Origin: Tepidiphilus sp.
Lineage (GTDB): Bacteria > Pseudomonadota > Gammaproteobacteria > Burkholderiales > Rhodocyclaceae
Reading direction: 5' to 3'
DNA length: 29,931 bases
NCBI GenBank assembly: GCA_028684345.1
Contig: JAQUGB010000004.1
Coordinates: 1-29,931, forward strand
The notes below the pieces were generated by a model. It saw only the letters and a list, made by a program, of their open reading frames with translations. It made no database searches and was not told the DNA's origin. The position numbers and the translations under genes were made by a program. Below are positions 16,824 through 27,426 of this stretch, in pieces; the stretch's first letter is position 1, and the number at the start of each line of letters is the position of its first letter.

Positions 16824-17348
16824 TCAGGACAAAGACGCGGACCCGCCGGCACGCGCAGCGCGCCACTGCGGCCACAGCAGCCCCTGGCTCAAGATCGGCC
16901 ACAAGAGGACGAGGGTCACGGCGGATCCGAAATATCCCCACCCGGGCCAATCTCCGCCCGCAACCAGACGTACCGCGGCCTGCAAGGCCAGCGCCAACGA
17001 CCACAACGGCAACAACAGCAAGGCCTGCCCCCAAGCACCAAACCAGAGGATGCGTGCGGCACGGCGCTGGGCCAGATAAACCACCCACACGAAAGCGAGC
17101 GCCTCCTGCCCCAAGGCCGCGCCTCGCCCGACGTCGAGCATCACGCCCAAGGTGAACGCCGCGCCCACGCCCACCCGCTGCGGATCGCGCAGTGCCCAGA
17201 ACGTAAGCACCGCCATGGTCATCTCGGGCCAAAACCCGCCTCCCCCCTTGGGAATGAGATCCCAGAAGAAGGCGAGTGCAAGCGTACTCAGAATGAAGCG
17301 CGGCCGCGGCGGCTGCAGTACGCGGGTCGTACGGGACGATTCGTGCAT
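16824..17348 (-). CDS. mreD: Rod shape-determining protein MreD
   Basis: 174 residues, the typical size of this inner-membrane protein with five or six helices (ILSTLALAFFWDLIP, MTMAVLTFWALRDPQRVGVG, AAFTLGVMLDVGRGAALGQEAL, and so on). The motif GVGAAFTLGVMLDV with a conserved Asp is typical of MreD. The ATG at 17348 shares a base with the mreC stop (TGATG). A longer frame extends 30 codons upstream into mreC but has no support. MreD links MreC to the RodA-PBP2 synthase in the elongasome. Confidence 0.93.
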   Translation of the reverse strand: MHESSRTTRVLQPPRPRFILSTLALAFFWDLIPKGGGGFWPEMTMAVLTFWALRDPQRVGVGAAFTLGVMLDVGRGAALGQEALAFVWVVYLAQRRAARILWFGAWGQALLLLPLWSLALALQAAVRLVAGGDWPGWGYFGSAVTLVLLWPILSQGLLWPQWRAARAGGSASLS

Positions 17349-18214
17349 CAAGACCCCTCCCCTGGCTCCCCTTTGGGCGGGATCCGCTCGACCACCAGCA
17401 AATGCCGGCGGCGTTCCCCGAACGACGTCGGCCGACAAACGATCCGCAAAAAGACCCCCCCTGCGTCTACCGACACCACCTGGGCCACGGGAATTCCCGG
17501 GGGAAACACGCCATCGAGACCGGAAGTGACGAGCACGTCGTCAGCGCGGACGTCGGCCTCGACCAGCAGATGACGCAATTCGAGATAACCGTCACCCAGG
17601 CCATAGACCACGCCACGTACCCCGTTGCGCCGTACCATCACGTGGGTTGCATGATCGCGCTGCGTGATCAGCGTCACCTCCGACACCAGCGGCTGGGTAC
17701 GCGTCACCTGACCGACGAGACCCTCGGCATCGACCACCGCCAATCCCGGCCGTACGCCAGCGTTCGCCCCGCGATCGACGACGATGCGCCGACTGAAGGG
17801 ATCGGGCGCGTCGTACAAGACCTCGACGCCGATCCGACGCAATTCGAAGCGCCTGGCCATGCCCAGGAGGCGCCGCAACTCGGTGTTCTCCGCCTCCAGA
17901 GCCGCCAGGGTCGCCGCTCGCAGACGGTCTTCCATTTCGATGCGTCGCAGGCGTGCATTCTCCGCTTGTACCTCGGCGAGGGTAGCGAAATAGATCGACC
18001 CATCGACCACGAGCTTCACCGGCCAGTGCGCCGCCTCCTGTACGGGGCGCAACACCACGGAGATCGCGTCGCGCACCACGTCCAATGCGCCGAAACGCAG
18101 GTCGAGCACCAGCAGCGACACGGCAGCCAGTGTCGCCAACCCCAAGCGCTGCCCGGGCGACATCGTCCGATGAAAGCGCGGGACGTTGGGCGAATCGCCC
18201 AGCGGGGAATTCAT
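17348..18214 (-). CDS. mreC: Cell shape-determining protein MreC
   Basis: 288 residues from the ATG at 18214, which is preceded by GGGGGAG. There is one N-terminal helix (GLATLAAVSLLVLDLRFG), then a coiled coil (YFATLAEVQAENARLRRIEMEDRLRAATLAALEAENTELRRLLGM broken into segments), and then the two beta-barrel subdomains (IVVDRGANAGVRPGLAVVD, VLVTSGLDGVFPPGIPVAQVV). MreC forms periplasmic filaments that activate PBP2. It lies 22 bp downstream of mreB and overlaps mreD by one base. Confidence 0.95.
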   Translation of the reverse strand: MNSPLGDSPNVPRFHRTMSPGQRLGLATLAAVSLLVLDLRFGALDVVRDAISVVLRPVQEAAHWPVKLVVDGSIYFATLAEVQAENARLRRIEMEDRLRAATLAALEAENTELRRLLGMARRFELRRIGVEVLYDAPDPFSRRIVVDRGANAGVRPGLAVVDAEGLVGQVTRTQPLVSEVTLITQRDHATHVMVRRNGVRGVVYGLGDGYLELRHLLVEADVRADDVLVTSGLDGVFPPGIPVAQVVSVDAGGVFLRIVCRPTSFGERRRHLLVVERIPPKGEPGEGS

Positions 18215-18236
18215 CGCGCTCCCCCGGTGCGTGGGG

Positions 18237-19277
18237 TCATTCCGTGGCGAAGAGGGTGTCGAGCATGTCGACCTTCTCCAGCGCCATGCCGCAGCCACGG
18301 GCCACGCACGTGAGCGGGTCTTCGGCCACGATCACCGGCAGCCCCGTCTCTTCCTGAATCAAGCGATCGAGATCGCGCAACAGGGCCCCGCCGCCCGTGA
18401 GTATTATGCCGCGCTCGGCGATGTCGGAGCCCAATTCCGGCGGCGTCTGCTCCAGGGCGATCTTGATCGCCGAGACGATTTGATTCAAGGGATCGGCGAT
18501 CGCCTCCCGAATCTCGTTCGAGGAAACGGTGAAGCTACGCGGAATCCCCTCGGCCAGGTTGCGCCCCTTGACTTCCACTTCGAGCACTTCGGGGGAAGGA
18601 AAGGCGATCGCCACCTGCTTCTTGATCAATTCGGCCGTTGCCTCTCCGATCAACATGCCGTAATTGCGCCGGATGTAGTTGACGATCGCATCGTCGAATT
18701 TATCGCCCCCCACCCGGATCGAACCCGAGTACACCATCCCGCCCAGGGCGATCACGCCGACTTCCGTGGTCCCCCCGCCGATGTCGACCACCATGGAGCC
18801 CGTTGCCTCGGCCACCGGCAATCCCGCACCGATCGCCGCTGCCATCGGTTCTTCGATGAGGAACACCTTACTCGCGCCGGCGGCGAGCGCCGCGTCGCGG
18901 ATGGCGCGGCGCTCGACTTGAGTCGAACCACAGGGCACGCAGATGATGATGCGGGGACTAGGCGAAAGCAGGCTGGACGCGTGCACTTTCTTGATGAACT
19001 GCTTGATCATCTGCTCGGTGACCACGAAGTCGGCGATCACGCCGTCTTTCATCGGCCGGATCGCCTGCAGGTTTCCCGGCGTTTTGCCCAGCATCTGCTT
19101 GGCCGTCTGCCCAACGGCCTGGATCACCTTCTTACCGGAGGAAGGATCGACACGGATCGCCACCACCGAAGGCTCGTTGAGCACGATGCCGCGACCGCGC
19201 ATGTAGATGAGGGTATTGGCCGTGCCAAGGTCGATCGCCAGATCGTTGGAGAACAAAGAGCGCAAAAAACCGAACAT
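18237..19277 (-). CDS. mreB: Rod shape-determining actin homologue MreB
   Basis: 346 residues, full length. The N-terminal amphipathic membrane-binding helix MFGFLRSLFSNDLAIDLGTANT runs into phosphate-1. The phosphate-2 region is MVVDIGGGTTEVGVIALGG and the adenosine motif is GIILTGGGALLRDLDRLI. MreB assembles as cytoplasmic filaments that position the elongasome. I use the ATG at 19277, with AAGGA upstream; the frame is open 31 codons further but not conserved. It heads the minus-strand cluster and is divergent from gatC across 147 bp that must carry both promoters, neither of which has a clear consensus. Confidence 0.97.
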   Translation of the reverse strand: MFGFLRSLFSNDLAIDLGTANTLIYMRGRGIVLNEPSVVAIRVDPSSGKKVIQAVGQTAKQMLGKTPGNLQAIRPMKDGVIADFVVTEQMIKQFIKKVHASSLLSPSPRIIICVPCGSTQVERRAIRDAALAAGASKVFLIEEPMAAAIGAGLPVAEATGSMVVDIGGGTTEVGVIALGGMVYSGSIRVGGDKFDDAIVNYIRRNYGMLIGEATAELIKKQVAIAFPSPEVLEVEVKGRNLAEGIPRSFTVSSNEIREAIADPLNQIVSAIKIALEQTPPELGSDIAERGIILTGGGALLRDLDRLIQEETGLPVIVAEDPLTCVARGCGMALEKVDMLDTLFATE

Positions 19278-19424
19278 GTTGGGTCCTTGAAAACACAGGG
19301 ATACGTATGGATCGAAAGGGTCGCGGCGCAGCAGCGGCACAAAGGCACCGCCCTTGGGAAGTCTCGGCAAAAGAGTCGCGAATATGATACTCTACAAAGC
19401 TTTGGACGCGACAGGGTCTGCCGT

Positions 19425-19706
19425 ATGCCCGCCATCGACCTCGACCGTATCGCCGAGCTCGCTCGTATCGAATTGACCCCCGACAGCGCCGCAGCGTTCC
19501 GCGCCGACCTCCAACGGGTCCTCGCCCTGGTAGATCGGCTGCAAGCCGTCGACACCACGGGGGTTGCTCCCATGAGCCACCCGCTCGACCTGCCGCAGCG
19601 CCTACGCGAGGACGTCGTCACCGAAGCGGATCAGCGCGACGCCCTGCTCGCCCTTGCGCCCACGGCCGAAAACGGTCTCTATCTCGTACCCCAGGTGATC
19701 GAATGA
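19425..19706 (+). CDS. gatC: Asp/Glu-tRNA amidotransferase subunit C
   Basis: 93 residues, the normal GatC size. It is the belt subunit that stabilises GatA-GatB. The family pattern IDLDRIAELARIELTPDSAAAF..L..VL.LVDRLQAVDTTGVAPMSHPLDLPQRLREDVV is clear. The ATG at 19425 has AGGG upstream. The frame remains open in front of it, antisense to mreB, and that part is rejected. The stop overlaps the gatA start (ATGA). Confidence 0.95.
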   Translation: MPAIDLDRIAELARIELTPDSAAAFRADLQRVLALVDRLQAVDTTGVAPMSHPLDLPQRLREDVVTEADQRDALLALAPTAENGLYLVPQVIE

Positions 19707-21181
19707 GCGCAGAACGGCTCCTCACCTCCTCGCTGCGCGAACTCGCCGCCGCGCTCGCCGAAGGCCGCACCCGCGCCGAAGCGCTGGCCGATGCCGCGCT
19801 CGAGCGCGCGCAAGCGCTGCAGGAACGGCTCAACGCCTTCATCACCCTCACCCCCGAAGCCGCCCGTGCAGCCGCGCGTGCCGCCGACGAGCGACGCCGC
19901 GCCGGAAACGTCTCGTTACTCTCTGGTATCCCGCTCGCGCACAAAGACCTCTTCTGCACCCGGGGCGTGCGCACCACCGCCGCCTCGCGCATGCTCGCCG
20001 AGTTCGTCCCCCCTTACGACGCCTTCGTGGTCGAACGGCTGGCCGATGCCGGAGCCGTGAGCATCGGCAAGACCAACCTCGACGAATTCGCCATGGGCTC
20101 GGCGAACGAACACTCCCACTTCGGCCCCTGCCGCAATCCCTGGGATACGAGCCGCATCGCCGGCGGTTCCTCGGGCGGTTCGGCCGCAGCCGTGGCCGCC
20201 GGCATCGTTCCCGTGGCCACCGGCACCGACACCGGCGGCAGCGTGCGCCAGCCGGCGGCCATGTGCGGCGTCACCGGCATCAAGCCGAGCTACGGGCGGG
20301 TAAGCCGCTACGGTATCATCGCCTACGCCTCATCGCTCGACCAGGCCGGCGTGATCGCCCGCAGCGCCGAAGACTGCGCGCTCGCCCTCACGGCCATCGA
20401 AGGCTTCGATCCGCGCGACTCCACCTCGCTCGACCGTCCGTCCGAAGACCACGCTGCCGCCCTCGCCGCCGCCGACGGGCAGCTCGACGGGTTGCGCCTG
20501 GGCCTGCCGCGCGAGTTCTTCGCCGCCGAGGGGCTCGACGCCGACGTACGCAGCGCCGTCGAAGCGGCTGCCCGCACCTATGAATCCTTGGGCGCACGCC
20601 TGGTGGAAGTGTCTCTGCCGCGCGCCGAGCTCGCCATCCCCGCCTACTACGTCATCGCCCCGGCGGAAGCCTCGAGCAACCTCGCGCGCTACGACGGCGT
20701 GCGCTACGGCTACCGCGCTCCCGACTATGCCGACCTCGATGACATGTACCGCAAGACGCGCGCCCAAGGCTTCGGCGACGAAGTCAAGCGCCGCATCCTC
20801 GTCGGCACCTACGTGCTCTCGCACGGCTACTACGACGCCTACTACCTGCAGGCGCAAAAACTGCGTCGTCTGATCGCCGAAGACTACCGCCAAGCCTTCG
20901 ACTCCTGCGACCTCATCCTCGCCCCGACCGCGCCCACCACCGCCTGGCGCCTGGGTGAGAAGGGCCAGGATCCGGTGCAGGAATACCTGCAGGACATCTA
21001 TACCATCGGGGCCAACCTCGCCGGGCTGCCGGCGCTGTCGCACCCCTGCGGGTTCGACTCGGCTGGGCTGCCCATCGGCTGCCAGCTCATCGGACCCTAT
21101 CTCGCCGAGACGCGGCTGCTGCTCGCCGCCCACGCCTTCCAGGGCAAAACCGATTGGCACCGGCAGCTGCCGCCGCTCTGA
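19703..21181 (+). CDS. gatA: Asp/Glu-tRNA amidotransferase subunit A (amidase)
   Basis: 492 residues. It hydrolyses glutamine to supply ammonia for converting Glu-tRNA(Gln) or Asp-tRNA(Asn). The amidase Ser-cisSer-Lys triad is present: Lys81 (AHKDLF), Ser156 in GGSSGGSAAAV, and Ser180 in GTDTGGSVRQPAA. It overlaps gatC by 4 bp and ends 14 bp before gatB. GatCAB in a betaproteobacterium usually serves Asn-tRNA and/or Gln-tRNA formation, depending on which direct synthetases are encoded elsewhere. Confidence 0.97.
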   Translation: MSAERLLTSSLRELAAALAEGRTRAEALADAALERAQALQERLNAFITLTPEAARAAARAADERRRAGNVSLLSGIPLAHKDLFCTRGVRTTAASRMLAEFVPPYDAFVVERLADAGAVSIGKTNLDEFAMGSANEHSHFGPCRNPWDTSRIAGGSSGGSAAAVAAGIVPVATGTDTGGSVRQPAAMCGVTGIKPSYGRVSRYGIIAYASSLDQAGVIARSAEDCALALTAIEGFDPRDSTSLDRPSEDHAAALAAADGQLDGLRLGLPREFFAAEGLDADVRSAVEAAARTYESLGARLVEVSLPRAELAIPAYYVIAPAEASSNLARYDGVRYGYRAPDYADLDDMYRKTRAQGFGDEVKRRILVGTYVLSHGYYDAYYLQAQKLRRLIAEDYRQAFDSCDLILAPTAPTTAWRLGEKGQDPVQEYLQDIYTIGANLAGLPALSHPCGFDSAGLPIGCQLIGPYLAETRLLLAAHAFQGKTDWHRQLPPL

Positions 21182-21195
21182 ACCACGGAACCGCC

Positions 21196-22656
21196 ATGAA
21201 CCGCACCGACTGGGAAACCGTCATCGGCCTCGAGATCCACGCGCAGCTCACCACGCGCAGCAAGATCTTTTCCGGCGCCTCCACCGCCTTCGGCGCCGAA
21301 CCCAACCGCCAGGCCTGTGCCATCGACGTGGCCCTGCCCGGCACCCTGCCCGTGCTCAACCGCGGGGCCGTCGAGCGCGCCATCCGCCTGGGGCTGGCGA
21401 TCGAAGCCGAGATCGCCGAGCGCAGCGTGTTCGCGCGCAAGAACTACTTCTACCCCGACCTGCCCAAGGGCTACCAGATCAGCCAATACGAGCTGCCAGT
21501 GGTGAAAAACGGCGCCATCACCGTGCAGGTGGGCGAGGGCGAAGCCGCCTACGAGAAAACCGTGCGCATCACGCGCGCGCACCTCGAAGAGGACGCGGGC
21601 AAGAGTCTGCACGAAGACTTCCACGGCATGACCGGAATCGACCTCAACCGCGCCGGTACGCCGCTGCTCGAGATCGTCTCCGAGCCCGACATGCGCTCGG
21701 CCGAAGAGGCGGTGGCCTACGCCCGGGCGCTGCATACCCTGGTGCGCTGGATCGGGGTGTGCGACGGCAATATGCAGGAAGGCTCGTTTCGCATCGACGC
21801 CAACGTCTCGGTGCGCCCCAAGGGCGAGACGCGCCTGGGCACGCGCCGCGAGATCAAGAATCTCAATTCCTTCCGCTTCCTGCAGCAGGCGATCGACTAC
21901 GAAGTCCGCTGGCAGATCGAAACGCTCGAAGAAGGCGGCACCGTCCAGCAGGCCACCGTGCTCTTCGATCCCGAGCGCGGCGAGACCCGCGTCATGCGCA
22001 CCAAGGAAGACGCGCACGACTACCGCTATTTTCCCGATCCCGACCTTCTACCGCTCGTCATCGACCGTGCCTGGATCGAAGAGGTCCGATCGAATCTCCC
22101 CGAGCTGCCGCAGGCGCTACGCCGGCGGCTCGTGGAAGCGCACGGCCTCACCCCCTACGACGCCAACCTCCTCACGGCGAGCAAAGAACTGGCCGACTAC
22201 TATCTGGCCGCCGTCGCCGCAGCCGGTCAGGCACTCGCCAAACCCTGCGCCAACTGGATCCTCGGCGAGCTCGCCGCCAAGCTCAACCGCAGCGGGATCG
22301 AGATCGGCGAGAGCCCTGTGCTTCCAGCACACATCGCCGCCCTGGTGCGCCGCGTGCAGGATGGCACGATCTCGCATGCCGGAGCCAAGAAGGTGTTCGA
22401 GGCGCTATGGACCGGTGAAGGCCAGGACGTCGACGCGATCATCGAGGCACAGGGTCTCGAGCAGGTGAGCGACGAGAGCGCCCTGGAATCCCTGGTGGAT
22501 GCAGCGATCGCCGCCAATCCGAAGTCGGTGGAGGAATTCCGCGCTGGCAAGGAGAAGGCCTTGAACGCCCTCGTCGGCCAGGTGATGAAAGCCTCGCGCG
22601 GAGCGGCCAATCCGCAACGCGTGACCGAACTGCTGCGGCGCAAGCTCACCGGCTGA
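21196..22656 (+). CDS. gatB: Asp/Glu-tRNA amidotransferase subunit B
   Basis: 486 residues, full length. It binds the mischarged tRNA and activates the acyl group by phosphorylation. Family signatures are VIGLEIHAQLTTRSKIFSG, the DVALPGTLPVLN segment, YFYPDLPKGYQISQYE, DLNRAGTPLLEIVSEPD and DYRYFPDPDL. The C-terminal YqeY-like domain runs through EEFRAGKEKALNALVGQVMKASRGAANP. The start ATG at 21196 has CGGAA upstream; a longer reading from 21154 would overlap gatA. It is the last gene of the gat operon. Confidence 0.97.
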   Translation: MNRTDWETVIGLEIHAQLTTRSKIFSGASTAFGAEPNRQACAIDVALPGTLPVLNRGAVERAIRLGLAIEAEIAERSVFARKNYFYPDLPKGYQISQYELPVVKNGAITVQVGEGEAAYEKTVRITRAHLEEDAGKSLHEDFHGMTGIDLNRAGTPLLEIVSEPDMRSAEEAVAYARALHTLVRWIGVCDGNMQEGSFRIDANVSVRPKGETRLGTRREIKNLNSFRFLQQAIDYEVRWQIETLEEGGTVQQATVLFDPERGETRVMRTKEDAHDYRYFPDPDLLPLVIDRAWIEEVRSNLPELPQALRRRLVEAHGLTPYDANLLTASKELADYYLAAVAAAGQALAKPCANWILGELAAKLNRSGIEIGESPVLPAHIAALVRRVQDGTISHAGAKKVFEALWTGEGQDVDAIIEAQGLEQVSDESALESLVDAAIAANPKSVEEFRAGKEKALNALVGQVMKASRGAANPQRVTELLRRKLTG

Positions 22657-22704
22657 GGATTTCTTTCCCGCGCGCGAACCCGAAAAACCATCCGGGTAAT
22701 CGGC

Positions 22705-22710
22705 TAAAAT
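22705..22710 (+). promoter_or_regulatory. Candidate -10 box for the PilZ-like gene
   Basis: TAAAAT in the context GGCTAAAATG, 34 bp before the ATG, is a common betaproteobacterial -10 form. The -35 is not recognisable. It suggests transcription separate from gatCAB. Confidence 0.3.
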
Positions 22711-24255
22711 GCCCTCTCCGTCGGTATCGTAGAGAGACCAGCCATGCAGGATACGATCGAAGCCATCGATGAGCGCTTGCGACACCTGCTCGCCGTCTCT
22801 CCCGACCCGGCCCCGCCCGCCGCCGAATTCGAACTGTTGGCCGACAGCCTTCTAGACTACGAATTTTCTACCTTGAGCCAGCTCGTCGACCGTGCCGATC
22901 TACTGCGCACGGCGCTGCATCGCGTCGGCTGGCCGCGCCGCGCTCCCCCGGTGCGCGAATCCCCCTACCTGAAAGTGTGGGGCAAACTGATCAAGATCTA
23001 CACCAAGGCAACGAAACACCCTGCCGCCACTCCCTCCTCGCCCTACAGCGCCCACGTCCACGAACGGCAGATCTGGTGTCTGCTGCGCATGATGATCATC
23101 TTCTGGTTCGAACTCACCCGCATACCCGATACGCTCTGGGGTGGATTGCACCAAGCATTCCTGCGAGCCGAGCGAGCCAACGTCGCCAATCGGCGCATCG
23201 ACGATGGTCTCTTCGGCACGCCCGCTCGCCTCAGCTGCCGCGAAGTGCACCACGCGGCCGCGCTCATTCACCTCGCCAACCCCAATGCACTTCCCATGTC
23301 GATGCTACCGCGGGTCGTGACGTTCGCCCTCGAGTTGGCGCCCTACGCCCAATTCGTCCCGCCCGAGTGGCTCGATCGGGTCGACGATCGCTACGGAATC
23401 GATCTCGCCGGCAATTCCCCTCCCATTCCCGCGCTGGCGCTCGCCGACGCCAAGATTTTGCGCCTCTATGATGCCGGCGCGCTGATTCCCAAGGTTTATG
23501 AACGTCTCGCCCAACCCGGCCTGCCGACCGATGAGCGCCTGCTGCTCGAGACGCTGTCACAACGCTGGACGGGGGAGCCCCCCAAACGGCAGGAGCCTCG
23601 TGCACCGAGCAGCGAAGGACTACACGTGGTCACTGACTGGCCAGCGATCTATTTCTATTTCACGGGACGCCCCTTCGACCCCCCCACCGCCGTATCGGTT
23701 CGCCGCACTTTCGAGGAAGCGCAACGCATCCAGCTCTTCGGCGGCACCATCAGCGAGGTCGACCTCGCCGAGCGCGAGCGCGAAAAAAATGAACTCCTCT
23801 ATTCCCCCCACCTCAGCCAGTGGGACGCGATGGACCGCAGCCCAAGGGGATGGCGCATCCGCCGCAGCGGCGCACGCAGCGAGCTCACCCGCTGGCCACC
23901 GGGACGACTGCTTCTCGTGCGCAAGAGCCCCAAAGTCTACGGCGGCATGCTCGCCCGTGTGCGCTGGCGCCAGGCCACGTTCGACGGCGAAATCCATCTC
24001 GGGCTCGAACAGATCCCCGGCATTGCCCGTCCCACGGCGGTACAACACTTTCCCGTGGTGGGCGCCCCGCCCAGCCCCTGGCATCCCGCTTTCTGGTTCT
24101 CCGACACGACGCGCGGCGACGAAGGCACGCACCGCCTGCTCGCCCCGCTGGAAATCGGCACCGAAGCCAAACTCCTCAATCTGTGGGTCGACCACAAAAC
24201 GCGAGGTGCCCGCGTACAAGAATTCCTCGAAAAAGGCGAAGACTATCTCATCCTT

Positions 24256-25604
<1,349 letters not shown>

Positions 25605-25608
<4 letters not shown>

Positions 25609-26306
25609 GCATCCTGCGCCATCTGCACCGAGAATCGATACCCTGCTCCGCGCACCGTCTGGATCAGACCCGAGAGGCCATGAGGCTCGAGCGCCGCACG
25701 CAGGCGGCGCACGTGCACATCCACCGTGCGCTCCTCGACGAAAACGTGATCCCCCCAGACGCGGTCGAGCAACTGTGGGCGGCTATGCACCCGTTCCGGA
25801 TGGGTCATGAAAAAATGCAGCAAGCGAAATTCGGTCGGGCCAAGCGCCACGACCCGGCCCTGCACCAGCACCCGCCGCGCCGCCGGATCGAGCCTCAACC
25901 CTCCCGCCTCGAGCACCTCCTCGCCCACCTCCGGCCGGCGCCGCCGCAGCACCGCCCGGAGACGCGCCACCAGCTCGCGGGGCGAAAAAGGCTTGGTCAC
26001 ATAGTCGTCCGCCCCGGCCTCCAGCCCGAGCACCTTATCCACTTCTGCCCCACGCGCCGTGAGCAGGATGAGCGGCAGAGCACGGGTCCGCTCCTCTCGC
26101 CGCAAACGCCGCACCAGTTCGATGCCCGACAGCGCCGGCAGCATCCAGTCGATGAGCATCAAATCCGGCAAGGCTTCGCCGATCAAGCGCAACGCACTTT
26201 CCGCGTCGGTCGCGCGCAGCACGTGAAATCCCGCTTGCTCCAGATTCACCGCGATCAATTCCAGGATCGCCGGCTCATCCTCGACTACCAGCACGTTGGC
26301 CGCCAT
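25605..26306 (-). CDS. phoB: Phosphate-regulon response regulator PhoB
   Basis: 233 residues. The receiver domain has the acidic pair Asp10/Glu11, phosphoacceptor Asp53, Thr83 and Lys105 (TKPFSP). The C-terminal OmpR-type winged helix has GPTEFRLLHFFMTHPERVHSRPQLLDRVWGDHVFVEERTVDVHVRRLRAAL, almost the PhoB consensus. The ATG at 26306 has GGAGG four bases upstream. The frame is open another 86 codons upstream, but this crosses its own Pho box and is not coding. It is transcribed with phoR. Confidence 0.95.
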
Positions 26307-26336
26307 GCTTCCTCCGCTTGCCTGAAGAACGTTGCC

Positions 26337-26370
26337 GTTATATCGCGAAATGGTGACGGTTTCGTGACAA
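26337..26370 (-). promoter_or_regulatory. PhoB-dependent promoter (Pho box plus -10) of phoBR
   Basis: On the minus strand 26370-26353 reads TTGTCACGAAACCGTCAC, two TGTCA-type half-sites 11 bp apart, matching about 13 of 18 positions of the Pho-box consensus. After exactly 10 bp comes TATAAC (26342-26337). This is the usual geometry in which the Pho box replaces the -35. It predicts autoregulation of phoBR under phosphate limitation. Confidence 0.75.
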
Positions 26371-26632
26371 TTCATTCCTGGAAATGTTCTCCTCCCCCTC
26401 GTGCCGGATCCCCGCAGGACGTTTCCGTAGAACGAAGGACATGTTAGGCTCGTGTTGGCCAAAAACGAACGATAAAAGCGCAGCATGCGCGGCGCATCAC
26501 GAGGCTGGGGGAGCATCCGGAAACCGGAGCGCGGCGCCGTACCCGCGCCGGGGGCACGTTCCACGAGTATAACCGCAGGAGTCCCGGCACCGGGATCGCG
26601 TTCTACACCAGAGAGAAAGGAGGAAGAAGAAG
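26371..26632. other. Divergent intergenic region phoB/badH
   Basis: 262 bp without a gene. It contains several short hairpins: TCCGG-aaa-CCGGA near 26517, CGGCGC-N7-GCGCCG near 26535, and CCCGG-ca-CCGGG near 26583. None has a T-run. A TATAAC near 26570 could be a -10 for badHI, but no -35 fits. No regulator site was recognised. Confidence 0.4.
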
Positions 26633-27400
26633 ATGAAAGGCTTGCGGGACAAAGTGGCGGTGGTCACCGGCGGAGGAGGAGGGATCGGCGCGGCCATATG
26701 CCGCCGTTTCGCCGAGGAGGGCACGGTGGTGGCGGTGCTCGATCTCAACGGAGAAGCCGCCGAGAGGGTGGCCGGGGAAATACGCGCCGCGGGCGGCAAG
26801 GCAAAGTCCTACCCCGTCGACCTCACGGTGCAGGAGCAGGTACAAGCCGCGGTGGCAGCGATCGAGGACGAGCTCGGCCCCATCGACGTGCTCGTCAACA
26901 ACGCCGGCTGGGACCGGGCGGCTCCTTTCCTCAAAACCGACAAGGCGCTGTGGGACAAGATCGTTGCGGTCAATCTCTACGGACCGCTCTACATGCACCA
27001 CGCGGTGCTGAGCCGAATGGCGGCACGTGGCAAGGGGCGAGTCGTAAACATCGCTTCGGACGCGGCACGAGTGGGTTCGTCGGGCGAATCGGTCTATGCC
27101 TTCTGTAAAGGCGGATTGGTGGCGTTCTCGAAGACGATCGCCCGCGAGCTCGCCCGGCAGAAGATCAACGTGAACGTCGTCTGTCCCGGCCCCACCGATA
27201 CGGCGCTCTTTCGCGACTTTGCCGGTGAAGGTGAACAAGGGGAGAAACTGCGGGTAGCGCTCATCAAGGCGATCCCCTTCGGTCGGCTGGGCGAACCGGA
27301 AGACGTGGCGGGTATCGTGGTGTTTCTCTCCAGCGACGAGGCGGCCTTCATCACCGGCCAAGTCATCAGCGTCTCCGGCGGCCTGACGATGGCCGGCTAA
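26633..27400 (+). CDS. badH: 2-hydroxycyclohexanecarboxyl-CoA dehydrogenase (BadH-like SDR)
   Basis: 255 residues. It is a classical short-chain dehydrogenase: cofactor loop TGGGGGIG (12-19), NNAG (89-92), and catalytic Ser142, Tyr155 and Lys159 (YAFCK). The segments VNIASDAARVGSSGE-VYA-CKGGLVAFSKT, NVVCPGPTDTAL and ITGQV-SVSGGLTM closely follow Rhodopseudomonas BadH as I remember it, which oxidises 2-hydroxycyclohexanecarboxyl-CoA to the 2-keto ester with NAD+. The adjacent badI strongly supports the call over a generic FabG. A very strong Shine-Dalgarno (AAAGGAGG) lies upstream. It is the first gene of a short operon. Confidence 0.88.
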   Translation: MKGLRDKVAVVTGGGGGIGAAICRRFAEEGTVVAVLDLNGEAAERVAGEIRAAGGKAKSYPVDLTVQEQVQAAVAAIEDELGPIDVLVNNAGWDRAAPFLKTDKALWDKIVAVNLYGPLYMHHAVLSRMAARGKGRVVNIASDAARVGSSGESVYAFCKGGLVAFSKTIARELARQKINVNVVCPGPTDTALFRDFAGEGEQGEKLRVALIKAIPFGRLGEPEDVAGIVVFLSSDEAAFITGQVISVSGGLTMAG

Positions 27401-27426
27401 TCCACCCAAGAGGAAGGAGCAAGAAG

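Noticed and set aside
18186..19424. Long upstream extension of the gatC frame
   Set aside because: It lies antisense to mreB/mreC. GatC homology starts only at the ATG 19425, and the rest is a shadow frame.
26394..26564. N-terminal extension of phoB beyond the ATG at 26306
   Set aside because: The extension would read through the Pho box and has no receiver-domain homology. The GGAGG site belongs to ATG 26306.
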